Positions 1 through 6,223 of a stretch of DNA of 15,660 nucleotides are shown in pieces. How positions within the stretch are numbered: the stretch's first letter is position 1; every line of letters begins with the position of its first letter. The stretch is from assembly GCA_964472565.1 (NCBI GenBank), contig CAYYNB010000148.1:1-15660 (forward strand). Direction: 5' to 3'. The notes under the pieces were generated by a model. The model worked only from the letters and a program-made list of their open reading frames with translations. It ran no database searches and was not told the origin of the DNA. The DNA is from DATAMF01 sp964472565 (GTDB taxonomy: Bacteria; Chloroflexota; Anaerolineae; Aggregatilineales; Aggregatilineaceae). The position numbers were made by a program, and so were the translations under genes.

Positions 1-2
1 TC

Positions 3-215
3 GATTCGCTGGTGTCGAACCGGGTCAGTGTGTCGCCGGATCAGCGCTATGTGGCGTGGATCGGTGGGAGCCTGGACACGGGCACCTCAACGCTGAATGT
101 GATCGATCTGGAAACGGGCGAAAACCGCGTGATTCAGCATGAAACCGGGAATGGCGGCGGCAGCGGTTTTGTGGACACGCAGGTGATCACGGGGGTGTAC
201 TGGATGAGGGAGTAG
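3..215 (+). CDS. C-terminal tail of a WD40/TolB-like beta-propeller protein (5' truncated)
   Basis: Only the last ~70 residues are in the window; the frame is open to the left edge, so the start is outside. The visible part reads SPDQRYVAWIGG, then a LNVIDLETGENRVI strand pattern, ending in YWMRE. The 'SPDGxxxAW...(V)xDLxTGExR' blade signature is typical of TolB/DPP4-type WD40-like propellers, which are usually exported or envelope proteins in this kind of genome. The sequence alone does not show a substrate or partner. A weak GGGAG/CTCCC inverted repeat overlaps the stop (208-225), but it has no T-run and is not called as a terminator. Confidence 0.6.
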   Translation, partial: DSLVSNRVSVSPDQRYVAWIGGSLDTGTSTLNVIDLETGENRVIQHETGNGGGSGFVDTQVITGVYWMRE

Positions 216-220
216 TTTAC

Positions 221-425
221 CTCCCGGCCTCCCTGCCGCGCACACGATACCGTTGGCGAATCCTTTGGTCAGGGTCAGATTATAAACGATTAAACATCCG
301 ATGAGGATGTCCGGTCGTGGAGCGTAAGGGCAGGTTTGCAAACCTGCCCCTACAAATGCCTACGCATTCGATCTCGCCAACGGTATCGCACACGGAGAAA
401 GAGAAGATGCGGGCGCAGCAAGCAG
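221..425. repeat. Palindrome-rich intergenic element, copy 1 (MITE-like, ~205 bp)
   Basis: A second copy lies at 1763-1970. Both begin with CTCCCGGCCTC and end with GCGGGCGCAGCAAGCAG. Each carries a perfect 15-bp inverted repeat, CGATACCGTTGGCGA (here 245-259) and its complement (374-388). Inside is a perfect 22-bp palindrome (328-349): GGGCAGGTTTG followed by its reverse complement. Homology continues beyond the 15-bp arms on both sides, so the arms are not the element's ends. No coding potential was credited: the open frames across it are by-products of the palindromes. Stretch 216-592 holds this element plus two more hairpins and no gene. Confidence 0.8.
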
Positions 426-437
426 TTGACACCCATT

Positions 438-457
438 GGGCAATTCATGAATTGCCC
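438..457. repeat. 20-bp perfect palindrome (GCCCCTAC-type hairpin)
   Basis: GGGCAATTCA is followed by its exact reverse complement, then CCTACAAAC. The 3' flank (GCCCCTAC then A/C, AA) matches the flanks of the hairpins at 328-349, 1865-1886 and 1956-1975, although the stem sequences differ. It is a member of a variable-stem hairpin family and not a gene-specific terminator. Confidence 0.75.
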
Positions 458-469
458 CTACAAACCGGT

Positions 470-499
470 CCCCTTCTCCAAACCAGTTGGCAGAGGGGG
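470..499. repeat. CCCCTTCTCCAA / GTTGGCAGAGGGG hairpin repeat, copy 1
   Basis: An imperfect inverted repeat with arms around a short CC-rich loop. The same family recurs at 12825-12854 (best paired) and, degenerate, at 7892-7920. In all three the right arm runs into GGGGGAA. The copies lie between genes, two of them between convergent genes, which fits a dispersed hairpin repeat that can double as a terminator. Confidence 0.65.
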
Positions 500-592
500 A
501 AGTTAGACAAAAATTGCGGGCGCGGCGGAACGAGTGGGGTGCAACTTTGGGGGCGAATCTGCGTAAAGATCGTCAGTGTAGGGGAATGAAAC

Positions 593-1066
593 ATGCAACG
601 AAAAAACAAACAACTCACTGAACAAGTCGCGGTATTCAGCGGCGCGTTGTTCCTGTTTGGGCTGTATGCGCTGTTTGCCACACACCTCATTTTTCCCGGA
701 ATCCTGTTTTTGCTCTGGCTGATCAGCGTGCCGATCCTATTGGTTGAAGAAGGCTGGATGGGCGTGTGGATCAGCGCGCAGAGCACCCTCTGGCTGCTAG
801 GGCTGGGATTCCTGCTGTGGGCTGGGATTTTGTTTCCGGCGGTGCTGCTGCTGGCGGGGTTCAGCGCGCTGATCGTGGCGGTGGCCCCACCGGATAAAGT
901 GGAACGCCATAAGTTCGCGTGGCCGTTTTCGATGCTGGTCGAACAGCCCGAAAAACAGAAAGCCAAGCGTCACCTGCCGATGCCAGAGCAGGATGAACCA
1001 GAAGAATCAGATGAAATTGAGTACTACGAGGAAGCCGGCAGGCGTCAGCAGGCCGGGCGTTCCTAG
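593..1066 (+). CDS. Small membrane protein, LiaI/LiaF-TM-like, acidic C-tail
   Basis: 157 residues. GGGGA (581-585) sits 7 nt before the ATG. After a short basic N-terminus (RKNKQLTEQ) come about four closely packed hydrophobic segments (roughly residues 12-105), with IFPGILFLLW and ILFPAVLLLAGFSALI, then a charged soluble tail rich in E, D, K and Q (106-157). The alternating phenylalanine/proline/glycine membrane pattern resembles the LiaI-LiaF-like transmembrane region of cell-envelope stress modulators; this is family resemblance by eye. The hydrophobic part aligns with that of the next gene (WISAQSTLWLLGLGFLL against LQELVWLIGLAVLFE), so the two look like paralogues. It is the first gene of a tight three-gene run. 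No enzyme motif was seen; an envelope-sensing role is only a guess. Confidence 0.8.
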   Translation: MQRKNKQLTEQVAVFSGALFLFGLYALFATHLIFPGILFLLWLISVPILLVEEGWMGVWISAQSTLWLLGLGFLLWAGILFPAVLLLAGFSALIVAVAPPDKVERHKFAWPFSMLVEQPEKQKAKRHLPMPEQDEPEESDEIEYYEEAGRRQQAGRS

Positions 1067-1077
1067 AGGAGGGACAT

Positions 1078-1425
1078 ATGTGCATCAGTAAAGAAAAAGC
1101 CGGTGGGATGAGTGGCGGTATCTTTTTGATCGGGATTGGGATCATATTCTGGTTGAATCTTGATTTCTTCCCGTGGATTCTGGTGGTGATTGCGCTGGCG
1201 GCGCTGCCGGAAAATGTGGTCCAGGAAAGCTGGTCGGCGGCACTGCAAGAACTGGTGTGGCTGATCGGGTTGGCGGTTCTGTTTGAAACCGGGATGTTTT
1301 GGCCGGGTATCCTGATTCTGATCGGGTTGAGCATTATTGCGGGGGCACTTGCCAAACCCGCGATCTTGCAGGATAAACGGAAGCGGGACGAGGAAAAGCC
1401 GAAGCGGTTGCATATGGAGTTGTAA
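1078..1425 (+). CDS. Small membrane protein, LiaI/LiaF-TM-like paralogue
   Basis: 115 residues, 11 nt after the previous stop. It has the strongest Shine-Dalgarno of the trio (AGAGGAGGGAC directly upstream of ATATG). An N-terminal MCISKEKAGGMSGG leads into GIFLIGIGIIFWLNLDFFPWILVVI, a common opening of LiaI-LiaF-like transmembrane proteins, followed by an amphipathic spacer (PENVVQESW) and two more hydrophobic segments ending near residue 97. The end is a short basic tail (KRKRDEEKPKRLHMEL). It resembles its upstream neighbour over the whole membrane part but lacks the long acidic tail. Its TAA overlaps the ATG of the next gene (TAATG), which implies translational coupling. Function unknown. 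Confidence 0.82.
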   Translation: MCISKEKAGGMSGGIFLIGIGIIFWLNLDFFPWILVVIALAALPENVVQESWSAALQELVWLIGLAVLFETGMFWPGILILIGLSIIAGALAKPAILQDKRKRDEEKPKRLHMEL

Positions 1426-1721
1426 TGCGCAGGCTGGATGTTTCACCAACCAGCGTGATGAGCGGCATAATCATACTGATCGGAATCGTAATCCTCATAA
1501 CGGTGGATACGATTCCGTTTTATATGGGGATGCTGTTAGTGTTGGTTGCTGCCGGTATACCCTATGGGATTCAAGCGGCTGGATTATGGGGTGGCGTTCC
1601 GTCAGTTGTACTGATCGTGCTGGCAATTGCCAGCATCGTGAAGCGGACTACAGAGGGAGTCGGCCTCATTTTGGCGGTGGGGGTTGGGCTGGTGATTTAT
1701 AACGGGATGCGGAAGAAATAG
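1425..1721 (+). CDS. Small membrane protein, third member of the trio
   Basis: 98 residues, starting one base inside the previous stop codon (TAATG at 1423-1427). MRRLDVSPTSVMSG is followed by GIIILIGIVILITVDTIPFYMGMLLVLVAAGIPYGI, the same 'SGGIfLIGIgI' opening as the preceding gene, then two further hydrophobic segments and a basic end (NGMRKK). It is mostly membrane-embedded, with no charged tail and no catalytic motif. The overlap, spacing and shared opening suggest the three proteins are made together and may form one membrane complex. The stop is followed by short hairpins (ATGGA/TCCAT at 1723-1742, AGGGA-TAAA-TCCCT at 1746-1759), so transcription may end before the second repeat element. 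Confidence 0.78.
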   Translation: MRRLDVSPTSVMSGIIILIGIVILITVDTIPFYMGMLLVLVAAGIPYGIQAAGLWGGVPSVVLIVLAIASIVKRTTEGVGLILAVGVGLVIYNGMRKK

Positions 1722-1745
1722 AATGGATAAACCGGTGTCCATTTA

Positions 1746-1759
1746 AGGGATAAATCCCT
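1746..1759 (+). terminator. Short hairpin after the membrane-gene trio (weak terminator candidate)
   Basis: AGGGA-TAAA-TCCCT is a 5-bp stem with a 4-nt loop, 25 bases after the stop. It is followed by ATTCTCCC and not by a clear T-run, so it is only a weak intrinsic terminator. It may instead be one of the small dispersed palindromes of this region. Confidence 0.3.
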
Positions 1760-1762
1760 ATT

Positions 1763-1970
1763 CTCCCGGCCTCATTTTTCCCACGCGCGATACCGTTGGC
1801 GACTTCTTTGGTCAGGTTATGAACGATTAAAAATCCGATGAGCATGTCCGATCGTGGCGCGTAAGGGCAGGTTTGCAAACCTGCCCCTACCAATGCCTAC
1901 ACGTTCGATCCCCCCTGTTCGCCAACGGTATCGCACGCGGAGAAAGGGGAGAAGCGGGCGCAGCAAGCAG
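1763..1970. repeat. Palindrome-rich intergenic element, copy 2 (MITE-like, ~208 bp)
   Basis: Second copy of the element at 221-425, in the same orientation. Its 15-bp inverted repeats lie at 1788-1802 and 1919-1933, and its 22-bp palindrome at 1865-1886 is identical to copy 1. Differences are scattered substitutions plus small insertions, such as extra C-rich bases near 1909-1918, so the copies are diverged rather than freshly duplicated. Together the copies bracket the three membrane genes as direct repeats. Stretch 1722-2059 holds this element and further hairpins and no gene. Confidence 0.8.
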
Positions 1971-1975
1971 CGCCC
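1956..1975. repeat. GGGCGC-N8-GCGCCC hairpin with CCTACCAATG flank
   Basis: A 6-bp stem around AGCAAGCA, straddling the right end of repeat copy 2. In copy 1 the equivalent left arm is present (GGGCGCAGCAAGCAG) but the right arm is missing. The 3' flank CCCCTACCAATG matches the flank of the 1865-1886 palindrome. Confidence 0.55.
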
Positions 1976-1999
1976 CTACCAATGGTGGGCATTGAGCGC

Positions 2000-2021
2000 G
2001 GGGCGTAGCGCCATACGCCCC
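2000..2021. terminator. GGGGCGTA-N6-TACGCCCC hairpin downstream of the minus-strand operon
   Basis: A perfect 8-bp stem with a 6-nt loop (GCGCCA), 39 bases beyond the minus-strand stop at 2060. There is no T-run on the minus strand. It may end transcription of the B12-sensor/kinase/YkgJ unit, or simply belong to the local hairpin repeats. Confidence 0.4.
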
Positions 2022-2059
2022 GACGAGTGCGGGTTGATCGGTGCTCCGAAAGATGTGAC

Positions 2060-2338
2060 TCAGGCGGGATCGGGCGCGGTGAGTTGTTCCAAACGGTTGA
2101 GATAGGCGAGAGCATCCTCACGGGTGGAACCGCACATTTCCTGCAAGGGGCGGAGACGGAGGCAGACCGCAGGGCGATCCGGGTGGCCGAACAGCTTGCA
2201 GAGGTTATCGTCTGTCAACTGCACACAACGCACCCCGGCGGGTTTGCCGTTGGGCATGCCGGGGATGGGCGAGGAAATCGACAAGGCAATACAACACGCG
2301 CCGCATCCGACGCGGCATTCCATATCACTCAGTTCCAT
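2060..2338 (-). CDS. YkgJ-family cysteine-cluster (zinc/iron-chelating) protein
   Basis: 92 residues. It shows the family's diagnostic cysteines: C8, then C12-G-A-C15-C16 (VGCGACC), followed by C39, C47 and a C in RPAVCLRLRP, and a last C near ECMxG-like 'LQEMCGST'. This matches the putative metal-binding YkgJ/CxxCxxCC family, usually ~80-130 residues; its biochemical function is not established. A proline-rich loop (SSPIPGMPNGKPAG) is also typical. The start follows the kinase stop by 2 nt (TAA-GT-ATG), so it is the third gene of the sensor/kinase operon and translation is probably coupled. There is no transmembrane segment or signal peptide; it is expected to be cytoplasmic. Confidence 0.88.
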   Translation of the reverse strand: MELSDMECRVGCGACCIALSISSPIPGMPNGKPAGVRCVQLTDDNLCKLFGHPDRPAVCLRLRPLQEMCGSTREDALAYLNRLEQLTAPDPA

Positions 2339-2340
2339 AC

Positions 2341-3474
2341 TTATTCCTTACGGGGCATGATGGGAAGCATAAAATAGAAGCGGCTGCCTTTGCCGTATTC
2401 GCTTTCGACGCCGATCTGACCGCCGCTGGCATCGACAATCCGCTTGCAGATGGCAAGACCCAATCCGGTACCGTGTTCGCCCGCCGTCGAACGGGTGCTG
2501 GTGCGCTGGAACGCCTGAAACAGGCGGCTCAGTTCTTCGGCCTTGATGCCCTGCCCCTGATCGATGACGGCAAACTCAATGATCTGGCGGGCGCTGGGAT
2601 GCACTTGCAGGGTGACACGAGTGCCGCCGAAGGAGAACTTGATGGCATTGCTGAGCAGATTATTCAACACCTGCTGAATCCGATCCGGGTCGAAGACCAT
2701 CAGCGGGATGTTGCGAGCGATTTCGACCCGCAGTTCGATATTTTTTTGCTCCGCCAGCGGACGGATCAGGCGGGCGATCCGGTTAATATATTCATCAATA
2801 TCCACATCACGCGGACGCAGTTTGAGCTTGCCGGATTCGATCTCGGAGATGTTGAGCAGGTTGTTGAGCATGTTCAACATATCCCCGATGGAGTCCTGCA
2901 TAGTCAACAGCAGTTCGGCACGCTCGGCGGCAGGGAGATCGGTCTGGCGGAGCAGCAGATTGGTGTAACCCTGGACAACGGTCAGGGGACCGCGCAGGTC
3001 GTGGGCCGCGATGCCCATAAACTCATTTTTGAGGTCGTTCAGGCGGGCGGATTCGGATTGGCGGCGGGCTAACTCGCGCTGCAAATTGGTAATTTCGGCG
3101 TTGACCTCGATCAGATTGGCATTCACGCGGGCCAGTTCTTCGACATCGTATTCAGCGACAACCAGCAACTGGTCATCCTGGCGATGGACTTCGCCATGCA
3201 GCGAGCGGTGCGGCGCGGGCGCAAACGTGAGCCAGCCGTGATAAACAAGGCCAGAGGCGGTTTGCAACTGGGTCAGGGTCTCGAAAGTGGGTACGATAAA
3301 CGCCGCAGAAGGGTTGGCGCTGCCATCCAAGAGGCGGCGCATACCTTCGTTGATGTAGAGCGCGCGGCCTTGCAGATCGAATAAGCCGAGCGCCACCGCC
3401 CGCGACTGCTCGCTAAAGGCGGCGATCACCGAATGCCAACGCTTCAACAGAGTTTCGGTACCATTCATCCCCAT
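2341..3474 (-). CDS. Soluble PAS-like sensor histidine kinase
   Basis: 377 residues from the chosen ATG at 3474, which has GGGGGGAC 5 nt upstream and overlaps the preceding gene by 10 bases. An ATG at 3468 would give an ATGA overlap instead. The N-terminal ~110 residues read like a PAS fold (ALGLFDLQGRALYINEGMRRLL). A coiled coil follows (NANLIEVNAEITNLQRELARRQ, ~118-140), then HisKA with AAHDLRGPL (phosphorylated H158). The HATPase_c domain has its N-box (NNLLSNAIKFS, ~272-280), G1 (DQGQGI, ~305), F-box (LFQAF) and G2 (GTGLGLAI, ~335). No membrane segment was found, so it senses in the cytoplasm. It is coupled to the cobalamin-binding sensor gene upstream, the obvious candidate partner. No response regulator is in the window, so the output target is unknown. 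Confidence 0.95.
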   Translation of the reverse strand: MGMNGTETLLKRWHSVIAAFSEQSRAVALGLFDLQGRALYINEGMRRLLDGSANPSAAFIVPTFETLTQLQTASGLVYHGWLTFAPAPHRSLHGEVHRQDDQLLVVAEYDVEELARVNANLIEVNAEITNLQRELARRQSESARLNDLKNEFMGIAAHDLRGPLTVVQGYTNLLLRQTDLPAAERAELLLTMQDSIGDMLNMLNNLLNISEIESGKLKLRPRDVDIDEYINRIARLIRPLAEQKNIELRVEIARNIPLMVFDPDRIQQVLNNLLSNAIKFSFGGTRVTLQVHPSARQIIEFAVIDQGQGIKAEELSRLFQAFQRTSTRSTAGEHGTGLGLAICKRIVDASGGQIGVESEYGKGSRFYFMLPIMPRKE

Positions 3475-4133
3475 TTTGTCCCCCCAGTCAACCGATCCAC
3501 CGCCTGCCCAGCATCCAGACCCCAAAGATCGGCCTGAACGCGCTGCCACAAATCATTATTTTGGTTAAAAGCCAGACCGCCCACCATGATCACAGGGCGG
3601 TAGCTGACAAAATCGGCGCGCAGCGACTCGATGGCACGGCGCACAGACTCGACATGTTCCGGTGTGGTGGCAGGAAGGCCGATCACGTCGGGCTTGAGTT
3701 CATCGATCATTTCGAGGACGGACTCAATGGGCGTGTTGGAGCCTAAAAAACGCGTGTTATACCCGGCCATTTGCAGAAAATCGGCCAACATACGCGGGCC
3801 GATCTCGTGATAGTTGCCGGACAAACACGCAACCACTGCATGCTGGGTCAGAGGCGAGGGGAGGCTGACGCGCGAATAGATACTCGACAGGACGGATTGA
3901 GTCACGGCAGTAGCGAGATGTTCGCGGGCGATAGAAAGCTGACCGGCCTCCCACAGCCGCCCGACCTCATACAGGCTGGGCTGGAAAACCCTGAGATAAA
4001 TATCGCGCACAGTGGCACCCTGATCCAGAGTGCCAAAGACGAGATGCTGGGCCGCGCCGCGATCTCCTTCGAGAATCAGGCGGGTATAGTGAGTGGCGAT
4101 CTCCTCGAAGGAAGACATTGGGGTTGGTTCCAT
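3465..4133 (-). CDS. Cobalamin-binding sensor, CarH/MerR-type B12 module without a DNA-binding domain
   Basis: About 222 residues. The N-terminal four-helix bundle contains W61-EAGQLSIAR-E71-H72, exactly the W-x9-EH motif that caps adenosylcobalamin in CarH photoreceptors. The Rossmann-like B12-binding half has GNYHEIG with H109 as the expected lower cobalt ligand (N replaces the usual D two residues before it), then LPATTP (A where S is common) and VMVGG. There is no MerR-type helix-turn-helix: the bundle begins almost at once. It overlaps the histidine-kinase gene, so the signal probably passes to that kinase. Start choice: an ATG at 4157 is in frame but coincides with the predicted transcription start of a TATAAT element at 4164-4169 (minus strand), so the ATG at 4133, with only a weak AGGCAG, is preferred. 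Alternative: a corrinoid protein feeding a methyltransferase, but none is nearby. Confidence 0.9.
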   Translation of the reverse strand: MEPTPMSSFEEIATHYTRLILEGDRGAAQHLVFGTLDQGATVRDIYLRVFQPSLYEVGRLWEAGQLSIAREHLATAVTQSVLSSIYSRVSLPSPLTQHAVVACLSGNYHEIGPRMLADFLQMAGYNTRFLGSNTPIESVLEMIDELKPDVIGLPATTPEHVESVRRAIESLRADFVSYRPVIMVGGLAFNQNNDLWQRVQADLWGLDAGQAVDRLTGGTKWG

Positions 4134-4163
4134 GCAACTGCCTATGGATGCGATCATTCGCCT

Positions 4164-4169
4164 ATTATA
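4164..4169 (-). promoter_or_regulatory. Possible -10 element (TATAAT) for the B12-sensor operon
   Basis: Perfect TATAAT on the minus strand, 30 bases before the chosen start. The bases at the -35 position (CTCTGA) are poor, so the promoter would be weak or need an activator. Confidence 0.35.
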
Positions 4170-4186
4170 ACGCGGATTGTGAGCGA

Positions 4187-5152
4187 TCAGAGGGTGATCA
4201 CGACATTCCCCTTTTTGTGCCCGGTGTCCACGTAGCGGTGGGCTTCGACAATTTGATCCAGCGGATAGCAGCGATCAATAACGGGCTTGATGGTTCCAGC
4301 CTCCACCAGATCTTTGAGAAAAACCAGTGCTTCCCGTTTATTGACTGAAAATGCAAAGATTATTTTTTTGCGGCCTACCAGAGAAGTCCAGCGTGTCAGG
4401 ATCGTATTAGCCACCAAGTTCCCCGTCGTCACCAGATAACGTCCGCTATCCTTGAGCGAGCCTTTACACCGGGCAAAAGAGCTTTTGCCTACTGTATCAA
4501 AAATAATATCGTAGGTCTGACCGTTTTGAGTGAAATCCTCTTGAGTATAGTCAATCACATGATCGGCCCCCAGTGATTTCACCAGATCGAGATTCCTGGA
4601 ACTGCATACCCCGGTGACCTCGGTCCCAAAATATCTGGCAAGCTGGACGGCAAAGGTCCCAATACTTCCCGATGCACCATTGATCAGCACCTTTTGACCG
4701 CTCTGAATCTGCCCCTTATCCCGCAGGAAAAACAAGGCCGTTGTTGCCCCATCCACAACAGCAGCAGCCTCTTCGTAGGTCAGAGTGGCCGGTTTGAGCG
4801 CTAAGCCGTGGTGTTCGGGTATACATTTGTACTCGGCATACGCTCCGGTTCCAAAACCCCGAAAGCCGTAAACCTGATCACCCGGCTTAAATTGATGGAC
4901 CGCTTTACCAACCGATTCAATTTCCCCAGCGAATTCAGTGCCCAGAATTTGAAATTTTTTACTCGGTTTTCGAAAACCGACGATGAGTCTGCCCAGCAGG
5001 GATCTTCCCCCACGCATCGTGAGATCTGAGGGGGTAACGGTGGTCGCATGGATGCGTATCAGGACTTCATGGTCCTGGGGGATCGGCTTTTCAATTGTTT
5101 TGAGCTGAAGCACGTCCGGCGGTCCATATTTTTCATAGACAACGGCTCTCAT
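4187..5152 (-). CDS. MDR-superfamily NAD(P)-dependent oxidoreductase (quinone-oxidoreductase-like), paralogue B
   Basis: 321 residues with GAGG 8 nt before the ATG. The GroES-like catalytic half (1-~125) opens with MRAVVYEKYGPPDVL and contains FAGEIESVG and FKPGDQVYGF. The Rossmann half has GASGSIGTFAVQLAR (~159-173), the dinucleotide-binding turn. The usual catalytic-zinc ligands are absent (VTPSD where zinc enzymes have a C-x-T/S-D pattern), so it is a zinc-independent MDR of the quinone oxidoreductase/RTN4IP1-like kind that reduces an unknown enone or quinone with NAD(P)H. It is the downstream partner of a tandem paralogue (stop 51 bases upstream). The C-termini are nearly identical (QIVEAHRYVDTGHKKG). 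The substrate cannot be read from the sequence. Confidence 0.92.
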   Translation of the reverse strand: MRAVVYEKYGPPDVLQLKTIEKPIPQDHEVLIRIHATTVTPSDLTMRGGRSLLGRLIVGFRKPSKKFQILGTEFAGEIESVGKAVHQFKPGDQVYGFRGFGTGAYAEYKCIPEHHGLALKPATLTYEEAAAVVDGATTALFFLRDKGQIQSGQKVLINGASGSIGTFAVQLARYFGTEVTGVCSSRNLDLVKSLGADHVIDYTQEDFTQNGQTYDIIFDTVGKSSFARCKGSLKDSGRYLVTTGNLVANTILTRWTSLVGRKKIIFAFSVNKREALVFLKDLVEAGTIKPVIDRCYPLDQIVEAHRYVDTGHKKGNVVITL

Positions 5153-5203
5153 AATATCCTCACCATTCTGGCGGTTCTTCTGTGTGTATTCACTTTTTTC
5201 CCC

Positions 5204-6100
5204 TTATGCGTTGATCGTGATAACGACGTTTCCCTTTTTGTGCCCGGTGTCTACGTAACGGTGAGCCTCGACGATTTGTTCGAAGGGATAGGACCGATCA
5301 ATGACGGATTTGAGCGTTCCGGCTTCAAGTAATTCTTTGAGGAAAAGCAGATCGTCCAATTTTTCGCTTCCGGCGGAACCATGCGCGCTGACAAAAACGC
5401 GATGATCTGGCAGCGCTTTTTTGTTCATCCGCCCCACCGCGTCAAAAATCACGTCCACCGGGCAGCGGGTGACATCTTCGCGGCTGTAATCGATGGCATG
5501 ATCTGCGCCCAGAGATTTCACCAGTTCGAGATTGGCCGTGCTGCATACCGCGAACACTTCCGCGCCGTAGTGTCTGGCAAGCTGGACAGCAAAGGTTCCG
5601 ACACTGCCCGACGCGCCGTAGATCATCACTTTTTGGCCGGGCTGGACATTGGCCTGGCGGAGAAAACGCACCGCCGTACCACCGCCAACAGGCACGGCGG
5701 CAGCTTCCCCGTAGGTGATGTTGGCGGGTTTGAGGGCCATGATGGTGTCTTCGGGGAAACATTTGTACTCGGCATAACCGCCAAAGCCGGTGGTAAAGGT
5801 GGAAGCAAAAATCGCGTCACCCGGCTTAAAACGTGTCACGGCGGCACCTACGGATTCGATTACGCCGGACAGTTCCATACCGAGGATGGCACGGCGCGGA
5901 CCGCGAATGCCTAAATACAAGCGGGCGGGAAGCCATTGGCCGCGCGGGACGGTGAAACTCCGCATGCGGGTATCGCCGTGCGTGACGGTGGTCGCGTGAA
6001 CCTTGACCAGAACTTCGTTGGGTTTAGGGACCGGTTTAGGGCGCTCGGCCAGATGCAGGACTTCGGGCGGGCCGTATTTTTCGTAGACAATGGCTTGCAT
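5204..6100 (-). CDS. MDR-superfamily NAD(P)-dependent oxidoreductase, paralogue A (shortened Rossmann half)
   Basis: 298 residues. The start at 6100 is fixed by AAGGAG 6 nt upstream (AAGGAGAACACC-ATG) and by alignment with its tandem partner (MQAIVYEKYGPPEVL against MRAVVYEKYGPPDVL). The GroES-like half and GASGSVGTFAVQLAR are intact. After DVIFDAVG the chain is about two dozen residues shorter than the paralogue: the strand/loop stretch around GSLKDSGRYLV...IIFAFSVNK there is replaced by a short KKALPDHRVFVSAHGSAG. The frame is continuous, so this is an in-frame loss and not a frameshift. It also lacks zinc ligands. It is first gene of the tandem pair, with TATACT on the minus strand at 6129-6134 a possible -10. 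Confidence 0.92.
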   Translation of the reverse strand: MQAIVYEKYGPPEVLHLAERPKPVPKPNEVLVKVHATTVTHGDTRMRSFTVPRGQWLPARLYLGIRGPRRAILGMELSGVIESVGAAVTRFKPGDAIFASTFTTGFGGYAEYKCFPEDTIMALKPANITYGEAAAVPVGGGTAVRFLRQANVQPGQKVMIYGASGSVGTFAVQLARHYGAEVFAVCSTANLELVKSLGADHAIDYSREDVTRCPVDVIFDAVGRMNKKALPDHRVFVSAHGSAGSEKLDDLLFLKELLEAGTLKSVIDRSYPFEQIVEAHRYVDTGHKKGNVVITINA

Positions 6101-6223
6101 GGTGTTCTCCTTCGCAACGAATGTCATTAGTATACGAGGAAGGTTGGGCGGAAGTTGCATTTGCGCCTGCTTTTTGTTTCTCTATACTAAATTATGGGTA
6201 ACTTATGATAAGGGGGTAAGAGC

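Noticed and set aside
317..589. Plus-strand open frame across repeat copy 1
   Set aside because: It reads through palindromes and hairpins; similar frames appear in copy 2 only because the DNA is repeated, and neither has a ribosome-binding site.
221..1970. CRISPR array or insertion sequence in the repeat region
   Set aside because: Only two long diverged copies with no regular spacers, and no transposase frame between or beside them.
2473..3072. 199-codon plus-strand frame inside the kinase region
   Set aside because: Antisense to the HisKA/HATPase coding sequence; no independent motif or plausible start site.
4134..4157. Longer start (ATG at 4157) for the B12-binding sensor
   Set aside because: No Shine-Dalgarno, and it would coincide with the predicted transcription start of the TATAAT at 4164-4169; a leaderless transcript cannot be fully excluded.
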